Source: Scolanthus callimorphus (lineage: Eukaryota; Cnidaria; Anthozoa; Actiniaria; Edwardsiidae). From it: a stretch of DNA of 64,000 bases. This document shows positions 1 to 10,976 of the stretch, piece after piece. A program made the position numbers and the translations under genes. The stretch covers positions 28,789,387 through 28,853,386 of the forward strand of contig CM066918.1 in the NCBI GenBank assembly GCA_033964015.1, written 5' to 3'. Numbering within the stretch: the stretch's first letter is position 1; each line of letters starts with the position of its first letter. The notes under the pieces are model-generated. The model did not search any database. It saw only the letters and a program-made list of their open reading frames with translations, and was not told where the DNA came from.

Positions 1-168
1 CACTAAGCTATCAAGTTATTAGGGAATAAGCATTCATCCATCACTCTGGGAAAACTGAGGAGGTTGCCCTTCCTTATCCCCTCAGGCCCAAAAATGATGT
101 TACTGCCCTAGATGGTTGAAACACATAGTCAAACAAAATTGAGTTCAGCTTTGCCTGTGATATGTTAC

Positions 169-2230
169 CTTGTTTATTGCAAGCCACTAAGACTGGGATG
201 GCAAGTTGAGCCAATGTGCTGTTGCTAAGAATATCATACATGTGTCTAGAAAAGAAACAAAAAATTGTCTCACAACTTGCAAGCATTTGGCCAACATTCT
301 ATGTTGACTTAAAAAGAGAAACCAAGTACTTATATAGGTGGTAAATAAGGTAAGGAGAAAAGGTTGATACATGCAATGTTTTGGCCAAGTCTCTTGATCA
401 AAATAGACTATTAAAATCCCCCAAAAATTGTACACACATGAAAAATAGACTAAAGTCTTTCCATCTCCAAACCTATTCACCCCCTCTCCCTTCAAACTCA
501 GTGACGTAAGTAAGTTCCATGTAATAAAGATGAATTTTATAGATACTCACTCTGCCACATCCCTAACTTCTCTTGGGAAGTTGACACTATCAACAACAAA
601 GATGATTGCCCTGTACACACAAAAAAATAATTTATTTTTCTTTTCTTGAAGAAAACACAAGCAGTGTGTTTGCTTTTTTAAGGGTGCCTCTACTACACAA
701 ACAATCAGCGACAAAATTGTTGATAAAAATTACGCACGTAGCCGCTTTTCTGTTAGAATCACAACGTCTTATATCACCAGTTTAAAATTTGCCTCTGTCA
801 CTCCTAAACCCCCGGTCCCCCATTTCAATGTTGTTTATCGATGCTAGAAACCTTGGGGATCAACATTGAATAGGGGGAGGGGGGATTACTTAGGTTTATT
901 TTAAAATATTGGGTCTTAAGTATAGAAAACTGATTTTGAAAGCATTTTATCAAGCATTTATGTCGCTGATTGAAGCTCCGTTGAAGGCAAGTAATTCTTT
1001 TGACCAGATCTGAGATCCGAGCTTGAGCACACAGATGCCTCTTTGTGAGTCTATTTCAGCGAGCTCTTGTGGTGTCCACTGATGCAGGCAATACCTTGCT
1101 TGGTCTTTGTATTTTTCCAGGTATTGTGACCTTAGTCTGTCATATCCAGGAAGGTCTACCATATCTATTAGTTGTCCATTCTAAAAGCAAAACACAGAGA
1201 TAAAATATATATTAAATAAAAAGTAATAGGATGCATTCAAGTGCCATTTTTGGCAAATTCTTTTTATTCTTATGGTTGGTAAACAACAGTTATAGAGGAT
1301 AATTATTACATGGCCGCACAGAGTTGCGCTCACTTGTGAGATAACTTTTCAACACTCCAGATAAAATTTGTATCTCTGTGCGGCCACGTAATGTTCTGTT
1401 TATTATATAAACATCAATGACATACCAAATTCTAATTTTATTTGAGTTTAAGCATAAAAAGCGAGTATTGAGCAAAGGCAAGAGTGTTATTTTCATGTGT
1501 GAAGATATAAAGTTTTCAGGTAGGAGATCACCTGGTATTTTATTGGTGTTTATATAATAAAGTGTGGTAATGTGACACATACCTTTTTGCCATGGAGCTT
1601 ATATGTGCCCTTATTCTCCTTCATGGAAGTGAATGTCATTACAAATTGTCCATCTAGCAGCTATTGGATGGAAAAGCAAAAAATACAATATTATACAAAT
1701 GAAAATAAGAGATTAATTTATTGCCATGATCCAACAATAAAACTACTTACTCGGTTGAATAATAAAGTCTTTCCGCTGTCGGTAAGACCAACAAATAATA
1801 AGGTATGGCCTCTCCTGCTTCCCTTTCTAAGCAACACAAGTAAAACTGAAAAAGAATAATAATAACCCTTCTTAGTCTAATATTGTTTAAAAAAGAAGAT
1901 AATATAAACATGTACCATAATATAATGCAAAACACATTGTAACGGCAGCACTTTATACGAAAATTTAGTAATAAGCTTAGTGCTTTGTCTTCCTCATAGA
2001 ATTCGAAAATGACCAAAAATGGGGGTATGCCCAAACCCAAAGGCAAAATGGCAGTCGAAAAACGAGAAATTATACAATAAATATTCAATTTTAAGGTCCT
2101 GGAAGATCTTTAGCCACTTATTATCAAGATAATACTTACCTATTGTGAAAATAACTATAATTGTAGCTGTAGCGAGAGCAATAAACTCGCCATTTGGACC
2201 CTCGAAGATTTCCTGAAAGGCAGCCGCCAT
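169..2230 (-). CDS. SRPRB: Signal recognition particle receptor subunit beta (partial, 3' end off the window)
   Basis: SRPRB is the membrane-anchored small GTPase of the SRP receptor. It holds SRP-alpha at the ER membrane for co-translational targeting. Six exons can be read on the minus strand: 2230-2140, 1845-1751, 1660-1583, 1180-1095, 610-551 and 245-169, all with GT-AG borders and matching phases. Exon 1 starts MAAAFQEIFEGPNG and contains one hydrophobic N-terminal anchor (about residues 16-31). Exon 2 carries the P-loop GLTDSGKT (residues 50-57). Exon 4 carries the G3 motif DLPG. Exon 6 carries VACNKQ, the start of the G4 NKxD motif, split by the intron. Exon 5 (IIFVVDSVNFPREVRDVAE) is very close to vertebrate SRPRB. 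The C-terminal part lies left of base 1. No frame break is seen. It is divergent from UBIAD1, with about 0.9 kb between the start codons. Confidence 0.93.
1304..1392. repeat. Short foldback element in an SRPRB intron
   Basis: A 19-base inverted repeat with one mismatch (1304-1322 against 1374-1392, core tggccgcacagag) encloses about 50 bases. It has the shape of a small MITE. No clear target-site duplication was seen. Confidence 0.6.
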
Positions 2231-3142
2231 TTTGGATGATTCATCAACTAAACTACCACAGGGAACCCATCAGGAAATCAAATCACTTTTGATTTATTCC
2301 CCCTGGGCCTCGGACTCGAGTAAGAATATAAGCGTAAATTTGATTTGATTGATTTATTTATTTATAATTACTTACAATACAATAATCTGTATTTAACAAG
2401 GGTGACATATAACCTATTTAGCAAGTTTCCTTGCGAGCGCAGCGTACCCGGCAGCGTACTTAAAAACGGAAATAATTTTGATAAAAATAGGAATCAGAGA
2501 CTTTGAACCCGATGAGAGGTGTTCATATAATATTGCAAATTCTTGAATTCTAAGGTACTATTCTTTATGTATTTGTAAAATAACGCTATTCAGTGTGAGA
2601 TGTCCGCCCCAAAGCCATACAGTACTTCTCAAATAAAGTACCTGAAGTAGGCACCGCAATTTCTTCTCCATCTTTTAGAAATCACGAAATAAATCTTTTA
2701 AGTGACACAAAGTAACAATAAGATCAGTATCGCAAAGGCATTGCTTCCTTTACGAGGGCAGCTGTGCAAATGAGAGGCGAGAAAGTATATATTTGAACAA
2801 ATTAAAAACTCTCGATATAGCCTTACTGATGTTTTTCCCATTTCATTTTCGAGTAAAAAAAGGGATTCTCTGTTTCTTAATGTGATAATTTTAGGAGTTT
2901 TGAAATCTCAGAGAAGGGAATTATATGCTAATTTTTAGAAAATGATTCAATTGGTCCACGTGGACAATAGGATACCATTGAAGTGTCAATCCATTTAGTA
3001 TTTTTATTATTCAAGTAGTATTATTTGAATTACTCGTTTGTGAAATGTTTTATCCCATTTAAGCAGGCGGAACTCGCGAGCTCAATATCGTCGACACGTC
3101 ATCTGAAAACATTACAAGAATAACTGAGTCAAAAACCACACC
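2231..3142. other. Divergent intergenic region between SRPRB and UBIAD1
   Basis: This 0.9 kb non-coding gap lies between two outward-facing start codons, so it must hold both 5' UTRs and promoters. It is AT-rich, with a TTTA/ATTT-rich patch near 2340-2400. No open frame, RNA gene or recognisable core-promoter motif could be called. Confidence 0.6.
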
Positions 3143-5511
3143 ATGATGTTATCTATAAATGAAAAAGCGAAAAGCTATTTTCTCTCCTCAAGACCATGGT
3201 CATTTTCGGCTTCGTTGAGTTCAGTCTTCCTCGGAGCCGGATTGACTTGGAGACATCATGGCAGTTTCGATATTCTTCAATTTCTTCTAACAACAATTAC
3301 AGTACTTTCAATCCACGCCGCTGGTAATTTCGTCAACACATTGTACGACTACAAAAATGGCTTCGACAATGAGACGTCAGACGACACAACTCTAGTCTGC
3401 AAGGTTCTACAGCCACGTGAGGTGCAAAAGTGCGTCTGGAGTTGCTATGCGCTCGGGGCGCTTTCCTTCGCCGTGATTTGTTTCAGAGGGCCAGTCCCAT
3501 TTGTGTTAACATCTCTACTCTTCGTTGTTGGTGCTCTGAGCGCGTTTTTATACACTGGAGGGATTGGTTTGAAGTACATAGCCCTTGGAGACGTGGTGAT
3601 CTTCTCTGTGTTTGCGCCGTTGGTCAGCATGTTCACGTATCTCGTTCAGACAGGTGAATTCTCCTTCCATGTGATGGGTGTGTCACTGCCACTAGCGTTC
3701 AACATAGAGGCCATACTACACGGGTAAGCAGGGGAGGATCTAGGGAAGGGTAGTTACACCCCCCCCCCCCCCCCCATGAGAGTGAACTCAGTACGGATTA
3801 TAACCAATCCACCCCCCTTCTGAAAAATGGATCCGCCCCTGTAAGAAATGTGGCACTACTGTCAAACACAACAATAACACGAAGTAACAAGCTTGTCATT
3901 AGCCTATGTACACCGTTTCCTCCCCTCAAAAAACGATTTTTTAGGGAAGGATAGCGCCAATACACAGGCTACTCGTTGGAATTGGTTTTCAGTAGTTCAG
4001 AAGATTATACTCAAAAATCCCAATACATGTAGTACTCATGGCTTTTTTCTTGCACTTTTATTGAATGAGTCCTTAATAATATCCGTTACCCGGCTTATCG
4101 TGGAACTCGGGAGAAATTCCACAGGGATTCATATGATGAGTATATCCTGAAATTTTCACTGGCTTCTATTTTTTTCTGGAATTTCAAAAAGGGCTTTCGT
4201 TTTTGACACTGAACTTCACGATACTTGGATACAGGTATTATGCTAGAATGGGCGCAGCGTCAACCAATCAACGGAGACCCTCCAAATGGCTCTTATCAGA
4301 GTCGAGCCCGCGGGGCCAGAGCTCTGGACGATCATGCTCACGACTGAAGGCTCTGTATCACCATTGATGCATGCGCGAGATTTTATACAAAGCCATACTT
4401 TCTGCGCATGCCCCATGCAACTTGGGGATATCAGCCAATCAGCAAAGGCCCTCAAATGGCTGTTCAAGAGCTTCACCTTCCGCGACATTCTCGAACCCAG
4501 AGCTCCCCGGCTCGTAACCTCGCGGGGGACAACCTCGTCCCCAGGGTCTTCTCGGTCGTTTTTCAAAATGGCGGTTGACTCCAGAGAAGACCCTGGGGGA
4601 GGCTGAGTCACGTGACCATCTCGAAACAAAGGACAAACCTCGTTCCCATGTTTTCAAACAGTGGTCATGTGACTCAGCCTCCCCCAGGGTCTTCTATGGA
4701 GTCAACCGCCATTTTGAAAAACGACCGAGAAGACCCTGGGGACGAGGTTGCGCGGGAGAGGCTCTGGTGCCAGCCACTGACGCATGCGCGATATTTAATA
4801 CAGAGCCGCTGAGAGAAAGACCTTTCAGCGCATGCTCCAACACTCAAAATCAACCAATCAGCGACGGCCTTCAAATGGATGTCCCCAGAACCTCCCCTGC
4901 GAGCAGACGAGCTAGGGAGCTCTGGGTACGAGAATGCTTCCGCGAGGTCAGTGACGCCGAGCTGGGAATCAGCGGGCGGATCCAGGAATTTCAAAAAAGG
5001 GGGGAGGGGGGGGGGGGGGCGGATAGTGAGAACATGGGACGAAAATTTTGAAATATCCTCCAACAAATGCAGTAATGTATGGGGAAAATCTTCCGAGAAT
5101 GAAGGGCCGCGGCCGCCTCGCCCCCCTCTAAATCTGCCCCTGGGAATTCTAGATTATGGACACAGTAATTGCTATTAAATGCGAATGCCGTTTTGTTTTA
5201 GAAACAACATCCGAGACATCGAGAATGACAAGAAGTCTGGTGCAGTAACCATGGCTATCCTTTTGGGCAAGAACCGCGCATGCGCACTGTACTCGTTCTT
5301 TCTGCTGTTCCCGTATGTTCTGCTGGTGATAGCCGCGCTCATATACATGTCAGGATTCTGTCTGTTGCCGCTGCTGACCGTGCCCGTCGCCTGCAGGCTC
5401 AACAAGGAATGTTACCATGGGAACACAGCCACCATACCTCAACAAACAGCGCAAATGAATTTGTTATTTGGGTTACTGTACGTGTGTGGCTTCTCGTTTG
5501 CAAGTGTGTGA
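3143..5511 (+). CDS. UBIAD1: UbiA prenyltransferase domain-containing protein 1
   Basis: UBIAD1 is the ER/Golgi membrane prenyltransferase that makes menaquinone-4 (and, in some reports, CoQ10) from geranylgeranyl diphosphate; it also regulates HMG-CoA reductase turnover. Two exons, 3143-3723 and 5202-5511, give about 296 residues, somewhat shorter than human UBIAD1 (338). The first Asp-rich prenyl-diphosphate/Mg site is at residues 65-75 (NTLYDYKNGFD) and the second at about 195-203 (NNIRDIEND). Several hydrophobic membrane helices follow, as expected for UbiA enzymes. Two ATGs stand in tandem at 3143 and 3146 and either could start. The phase-2 junction (CAC GG|A AAC) restores ILHGNNIRDIE, matching the vertebrate protein. 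The 1.5 kb intron is filled with foldback repeats. No frame break is seen. Confidence 0.95.
4330..4530. repeat. Dispersed repeat copy A (UBIAD1 intron)
   Basis: This copy shares recurring blocks (gcatgcgcga, a ccaatcagc block, and ctcaaatgg followed by gagc) with copies near 4755-4945 and 12165-12335. All three lie outside exons. Copies A and B flank a separate foldback element at 4531-4749. The family was not identified. Confidence 0.55.
4531..4749. repeat. Foldback element with ~95-base arms (UBIAD1 intron)
   Basis: The left arm begins aacctcgtccccagggtctt and the right arm ends with its reverse complement (…aagaccctggggacgaggtt). A short loop separates them. The same core (agaccctgggggaggctgag) recurs in a foldback in the BBS1 intron at 34268-34440. 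This element is probably a non-autonomous DNA transposon. It creates spurious open frames on both strands. Confidence 0.75.
4755..4945. repeat. Dispersed repeat copy B (UBIAD1 intron)
   Basis: This second copy of the family at 4330-4530 runs from gaggctctggtgccagccac to gcgagcagacgagc. It is more similar to copy C (12165-12335) than to copy A. Confidence 0.55.
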
Positions 5512-6719
5512 TTGATTTGTTTACAACAAAAGCAGAAACGTTGTTGTTTGTTTGTTTTCACCTAGAACTGAAGTAGACTGAATCCGTACGAAGGTGATTT
5601 AAAATAAGGAACGTCTTGGATCTTATAAATATCAGACACTAAAACGCAGCGTTTACTTTATGTAAATTTATATAGCATACCGTCATTTGGAGATAGTCAT
5701 TTCCGTTTATTGAATTTGCAGCTGCGCGTTTTAAGCAATAAGCGATTTGGAGGGTCTCCAATAATATGTTTTCAAAATTTTCGCCAAGTATTGACCCGTA
5801 TTTATTTATTAAATCCGAGACTGGACATAAATTTTGAAGCTAGTTTTAGTGAAAATCTCATTGGTGCAAATTTGACTATCGGCTCATCGAATTACACAGC
5901 GGAGACTATCGAGAGAGTAACTATAACACTGGGCATCCTAACAAGAGCTCACCAGAGGATGTTCACGAAAAATAAAATTAGACGAGATGACGTTGTGCGC
6001 ATGCGCAAACGGAAAACTAAAAGAGAAACTCCTTCTCGTGTCATTATAATGGTTACTATTAATTATAAGTGAATAAAACATGCTAAACGGCAACTGTAAG
6101 AAACATTTATGCATTACCGTTAGATAAGCTAGTTTAAACAAACAAAACAGCCAATGTCCCACATGAATCTCTTACACACTAATCAGACCTATATATACGT
6201 TGGTGATGCATAATTAATGTTGATTGCTCACTAACGGTACAAGGGGCGTCCTTATATGGTCTGGTGGCCGGGCGTACTCTCACCCATAGGTATCTAGCTA
6301 CTGAGCAATTCAACACCAGGATAGCGACTGTCAGGGCCGAAATCTCTGGCGTGGGTGTAAGAACCGTACGGTCGCCATACGACGCTTCAGCTCCTTGTCT
6401 GGAAGTATGGTCCTATTTTTGTCCCTTTATTTTCCTCAAGTCAAGTAGCATGAAGTAAATATGCTGAATTCGCATTGGCGTGAAAGTTTGAACGAAAAGG
6501 AGAGGTAGATTAGTATTTTATTACTTGCACGACTTACGAAATGCATTTCCTTCAATGCAATACAATTTTATTAATTATCGCAAATAGCAAACAGCCGTAA
6601 AACCAAGCTGACATCCCACTGACAAAACGCGTGAGACAACCGACCTCCGGGCCCTCTCAAGAAATTGTCCCCGGGTGTTTGCCGTATCGAATCCCATACT
6701 TTTCCTGGTAGGGTATTGT
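5512..6719. other. Non-coding region after UBIAD1
   Basis: This stretch presumably contains the UBIAD1 3' UTR; an AATAAA hexamer occurs near 6073. A 120-codon open frame at 5710-6072 resembles no family I know, has no splice support and lies in AT-rich sequence, so it is not called. Nothing else is recognisable. Confidence 0.5.
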
Positions 6720-6728
6720 ATAGTAACC

Positions 6729-7096
6729 CCGGGGGGTGGGGGGGGGGGGGTGGGACTGCCATATTTTTTGGGTGGGGGTGCTCGTCGTACCTTTTAGGGT
6801 TTAAAATTAGGCCTCTGGTACCTTTTAGGGGTAAAATTTGAAAACTTGCAATTTTTTTAAGATAGGTACCAATTTAGGGGTCCGTTGTAGCAAAACACGC
6901 TTGTTTGAAGCCTAATTCAGACGTATTTTTGCTCAATTCAAGAGAAAATTACGAGGGAAATTCGTCTTGTTGGTGCCTTTTGGGGGTCAAAATCAACTAA
7001 GCGACGCCATTTTAGGTACCTTTTAGGGGTAAAATCGAAAGTTCCCGACGAGCACTCCCGCCCCAAAAATAGGGGAGTCCCCCCCCCCCCCCCGGG
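6729..7096. mobile_element. hAT-like MITE with poly-G/C termini and 8-9 base target duplication
   Basis: Inverted ends read ccgggggg…gggtgggggtgctcgtcg on the left and cgacgagcac…cccccgg on the right. The element is flanked by the direct repeat atagtaacc (6720-6728 and 7097-7105), consistent with the 8-base duplications of hAT-type transposons. The interior has several 'accttttagggg' sub-repeats and no coding capacity, so it is non-autonomous. Confidence 0.72.
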
Positions 7097-7299
7097 ATAG
7101 TAACCACATGTAGGCTATCGAATAACTAGGTTACTCACATATAGTTATGAAACCGCTTTCTGCATGGCAACTGATTTCCAAGGTTGGCGCTGGAAAAAAA
7201 AATCCAAAGGCGACTACTCTACGACGAGCTAGCTGTAAAGTTCTGGCAGCCATTTGAATTAAACCGAATTAAAGTTTGAGACCTACGGACATTTTCTAT

Positions 7300-7440
7300 C
7301 CCCAAATAGATTTTCCAGGGGTATTTTGCCAGGAAAAATGGAAATTCCAGGGGAGGGGGTCCGTTATGAGACTGGAAATTCCAGGGAAGGGGGTCTGATT
7401 CACGAGTGGAAATTCCAGGAGGAGGGTTAACATTGTCCAT
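7300..7440. repeat. GGAAATTCCAGG-type short repeats
   Basis: Three diverged copies of a ggaaattccagggg(a)ggggg motif lie just upstream of DCAF10. Related arrays occur at 11680-11800, 28970-29060 and 31310-31510. The origin is unknown; this looks like a dispersed low-complexity repeat family. Confidence 0.5.
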
Positions 7441-7763
7441 TTTATTGATGGTCACCCTGTGCTCCGGTGGACTGGGGCGAGAAGTTGCCCTCCCGATTTA
7501 CATGTAATCAAAATGGCGGCCGCCTCAACAGCTGTTTTATGTCGACGAAAAGGGACAGAACTGGAGATAATCGCCGGTTTTTGTAATCCCCTTTCGTCTT
7601 CATAATGGTGGCTGAAGTGGCAAGGAAGCACTTAAGGCATTTTAGGTTTCTTTCCCTAAAATTCGTCCAAATGAAAGGATAACTTCGTTTTGGCTTTTGC
7701 CTTTGCCAGAAATTTTTCCAAGTGCAAACACTGTCGAGAAACAGGCTGCCAAAACTTGTAGAT

Positions 7764-9761
7764 ATGGGAGAATTCAAGTTGAAAACAGAGTATAATTTTG
7801 ACAATAACAGTCGCACTGGCTATCCCAAGTCCTGGAGCTCACTTCGGTACATCAAAGAGAGGGAACTCGGGTGTGATCGTAAAACAGATTCTGTAATGGC
7901 GAAGTATTACAAGCACATTGCCTTACGGACTGTATGGGATCCACAAAGCACGACAGAGGATTGTGGTCACGGCGCGGTCTTCAATGTCGAGTTCTCCCCA
8001 AATGGAAGTCTGCTTGTTGCAGCCTGTGAGCGCTCAAGTTTCCTTGTTTTTGATCCAATAAGCCAAAAACTAGTGAAAAGCAAAACAAAAGCTCACAATG
8101 ACTGTGTGAACTGTGTTAGATTTCTTGATTCGAGGTCTTTTTTGACTTGCTCTGATGATAAGACTATAGCACTGTGGGATGCTCGTAACCTCAAAACTAA
8201 GGTGTTTAGTCTTGCTGGTCACACTAGTTGGGTTAAAAGTGTTGAATACTGTAGAGAATCTGAAAAGCTAGTGACTTCGGCATTTGATGACACCATACGA
8301 TCATGGGACCTGAACTGGTATATGGATTCCGGAAGCCCAAGAGGAAAAATTTTAATAAATGTTTCAAATTTAACACGCATGAAACTCACACCTTGTGGAA
8401 CAAAAATGATCATCTCTTCCATTCCTGGACATCTTGTTGTGATTCACAATTTGGATCTTGATCATTTAGAAAGATTAAACCATGAAGACCACACTGTGCC
8501 ATTCTGGAGTTTCCCTGGCAACCAGCAGGGATTCAATGCAATGAATGCAAAGAGACCATGGACGGCAAGGAATAAATTTGAGATAATCAATGAGTTCCCA
8601 GAAAATGTAACCCCTTGGTGTATATCGTCGCTGGAAATCCATCCACAGGCTTGGTGTGTGGTAGCTAGATATTCCAGTGCTGGGTGGAATCAGGAATGGA
8701 CAGCTGTTTATGATGTGCAAAGCTCTCATCTTACTGACACAGGTATTTAAGCATCTAATATCGTTTAGATGCTTTTCATCATGTAATATGGGCAGATATT
8801 TTACGAGTTGGAAGGGACAACAAACAGAACTATTTTGAAAACACACATTCTCTGATTAGCACACGATCGGAAAGCCATTCAAATGCTCACTAAAATCGCC
8901 TAACCATTTGCTACAGTGTAATACAGCTTTCAACCATGATGGCTTTTGGCATCTGCACTCAATTGTGACCTTATAATGGTACAAAGATGTCACAGTCATT
9001 TAGTAAACACCAACTAGTTTAGCATACCATCACAAGTCCTGCAATTTGACTCCCCTACTATTATGTGAGCATTCAAGGCATTTTGGCAATAACACAGTTT
9101 TTGCAGAAACCCATTAATGGGAAAAGCTGAATTTCTCAAAGCACAAGAATGGGAAGTGTTTTCTGAATTCACATGTATAGCCATGGGAAAGTTGAACACT
9201 TTCCATTCCTTTGTCTTGGGAAGTTCAGCATTTCCCATGGGTTTCTGCAGAAGTTCCCTGTGAAATAAGGCTCCATTGCATGAACCCGCATTGTTAAAAT
9301 TGTAGGTTATTCCAATTTGATGTTTGCCCTTTTTGGTCTAAAACCATCCATTATAATTGGCAATGAACACATCATTGGTTTAATTACTACTTATGAAACT
9401 TAACCCATGTTTTTCTTTTGTTACAGAACCTGATGAAGGCAGTGATGATGGTCTACAGCGGCTTATCTACTCCATAGAAGAACCAAATGTCGCAAGGGGA
9501 TACATAAAGGAGCCTTGCTTTAGTCATGATGGCCGTGTAATAGGATCACCTTTTGGGAATACCTCTCGCCTTTTAGGGTTCAGCAACAATTGTGAAGAAA
9601 TACCAAAATGTATCCCAAAAATTCCCACAGAACTGCTTGATTTGAAAATTCTAGTCAGTCATAAAAACCCAGTATTGACTTGTCGTTTCTCCCCTACGCA
9701 TCTTAGTCTGGCTACTGGATGTCTGGGTGGAAAAGTATCATTTCATTATCCTAAACTCTAG
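7764..9761 (+). CDS. DCAF10: DDB1- and CUL4-associated factor 10 (WD40 protein)
   Basis: DCAF10 (WDR32) is a WD40 substrate-receptor subunit of CUL4-DDB1 ubiquitin ligases. Two exons, 7764-8742 and 9427-9761, join in phase 1 (ACA G|AA CCT) to give about 437 residues. This is shorter than human DCAF10 (559), which has a long low-complexity N-terminus. WD repeats are visible in exon 1: HGAVFNVEFSPNGSLLVAAC, then HNDCVNCVRFLDSRSFLTCS with DDKTIALWDAR, then GHTSWVKSVEY with FDDTIRSWDL. Exon 2 holds the characteristic C-terminus (YIKEPCFSHDGRVIGSPFG, then RFSPTHLSLATGCLGGKVS), which matches the human family member closely. I chose ATG 7764 (MGEFKLKTEYNF) over an in-frame ATG 42 bases upstream because conserved sequence begins after it; the upstream ATG remains possible. 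No frame break is seen. Confidence 0.93.
9103..9248. repeat. Foldback element in the DCAF10 intron
   Basis: The arms gcagaaacccattaatggga and tcccatgggtttctgc are inverted and imperfect, with further inverted matches inside (ctgaatttctcaaag). It is a short MITE-like hairpin within the 684-base intron. Confidence 0.6.
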
Positions 9762-9857
9762 AAAACATGTTTAAGCTGTTTCCTGTGGGCATAAATGCAG
9801 ATAATTTATGAGGTCGAGATGGGATGAAAGATAGTTTTGCAGGACCCAGGATTAGTA

Positions 9858-10915
9858 GTCAGGCAGCTAAGCCAAATGATTGTGCGTTTTTTGATAAAAG
9901 CATGAAACGTTCCAGTATGATTGGCCTACGGGTACTTGTCAATTTTTGATTAGGAGACATCTCTGAACATTCTTTTTACAGGAATTATTTAGACAACTCG
10001 CAAAGCTATTGTTCAGCTGCCATCTTGTCCTTTGTTATTCATGAGTTTCGCGGCACTTACTGTCCAAGTCAGTGAAGTGATTCTCCAGACTCTGCAGCAA
10101 AATCCCTGGATCTTTGTTTCATTCAGAGGCCATTACTGTGCGACTACGTCAACCGGGCCATCCCATAAAAAGTTTGTCATTTAGATATCCAAACCATTTT
10201 AAGCAAATTCAATACCTGCAATACATCTGACGATGAGTAATTAAGTGTTTTGAAGTTATTTCTGCCCATAATTTCCACAATTTTTACGAGAAAAGCGATA
10301 TTTCGGTGTCTCAGATCTCAAGAAAGTCGAGATCCTTTGTTCTGTACTCGCTTTCTGATTGGCTAACTTCTTACAAAATGGCCCAGTTGACGTAGTTGCA
10401 CTGTAATACCTTGGCACATATGGTCTATACTCCGGTAGCTATGTTACAAGCTTATATCAACCTGTGTGCTGAAGAATCCCAATATTTTTCCTGATTTTCT
10501 ATCTCCGAAACAGTGTCTGACTGGGAATTTGAAAACATGTTAGAAGAAAACATAAATAGAAGAAAACATCTAGGAAAAGTAATTTAGCTATCAAATGTTC
10601 ACTTGTCATTATTCCAATGATCGTTTCTCTTCGCCATAAATCTTTAGAGTTTTGTCTATCTGGTGCTACACTCTATAAATTTATCTCGTAGAATAAGAGC
10701 TCAAGTGCCACGAAACTCATGAACAACAAAGGACAAGATGGCGGCTGAACAATGGCCGCCTGAATTGTCTAAATTATTGCTGTAAAAAGAATTTTCAGAG
10801 ATGCCTCCCAATCAAAAATATTAATAAGTACCCTCTGCAGTCTCCTCCTGGAAAGTTTCATGCTTTTATCAGAAAATGCACAATTCGCAATAAAATTTGG
10901 ACTTAGCCGCCTGAC
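9858..10915. mobile_element. Long foldback element (~1.06 kb, arms ~230 bases)
   Basis: The left arm (from gtcaggcagctaagcc through attgttcagctgccatcttg and gagtttcgcggcactt) is repeated inverted on the right (aagtgccacgaaactc, caagatggcggctgaaca, ending ttagccgcctgac). A second inner inverted pair (gtagttgcactgtaatacc against ccattactgtgcgactacg) sits inside. There is no protein-coding capacity. It is a candidate non-autonomous foldback transposon. Confidence 0.65.
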
Positions 10916-10917
10916 TA

Positions 10918-10976
10918 TAGTCTCCTTTTGCAGCCGTAGCGGTCTCTGAGACCACTATAGCTGCAAAAGGAGACTA
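10918..10976. repeat. Short palindrome
   Basis: The near-perfect palindrome agtctccttttgcagc…gctgcaaaaggagact lies directly beside the end of the long foldback element. It could form a hairpin or be a small transposon remnant. Confidence 0.6.

Noticed and set aside
4243..5178. Several 70-160 codon frames on both strands in the UBIAD1 intron
   Set aside because: They are mirror images caused by the foldback element and its flanking repeats, and the sequence is spliced out between two conserved UBIAD1 exons.
5710..6072. 120-codon plus-strand frame after UBIAD1
   Set aside because: No motif, no splice signal and AT-rich composition like the surrounding non-coding DNA.
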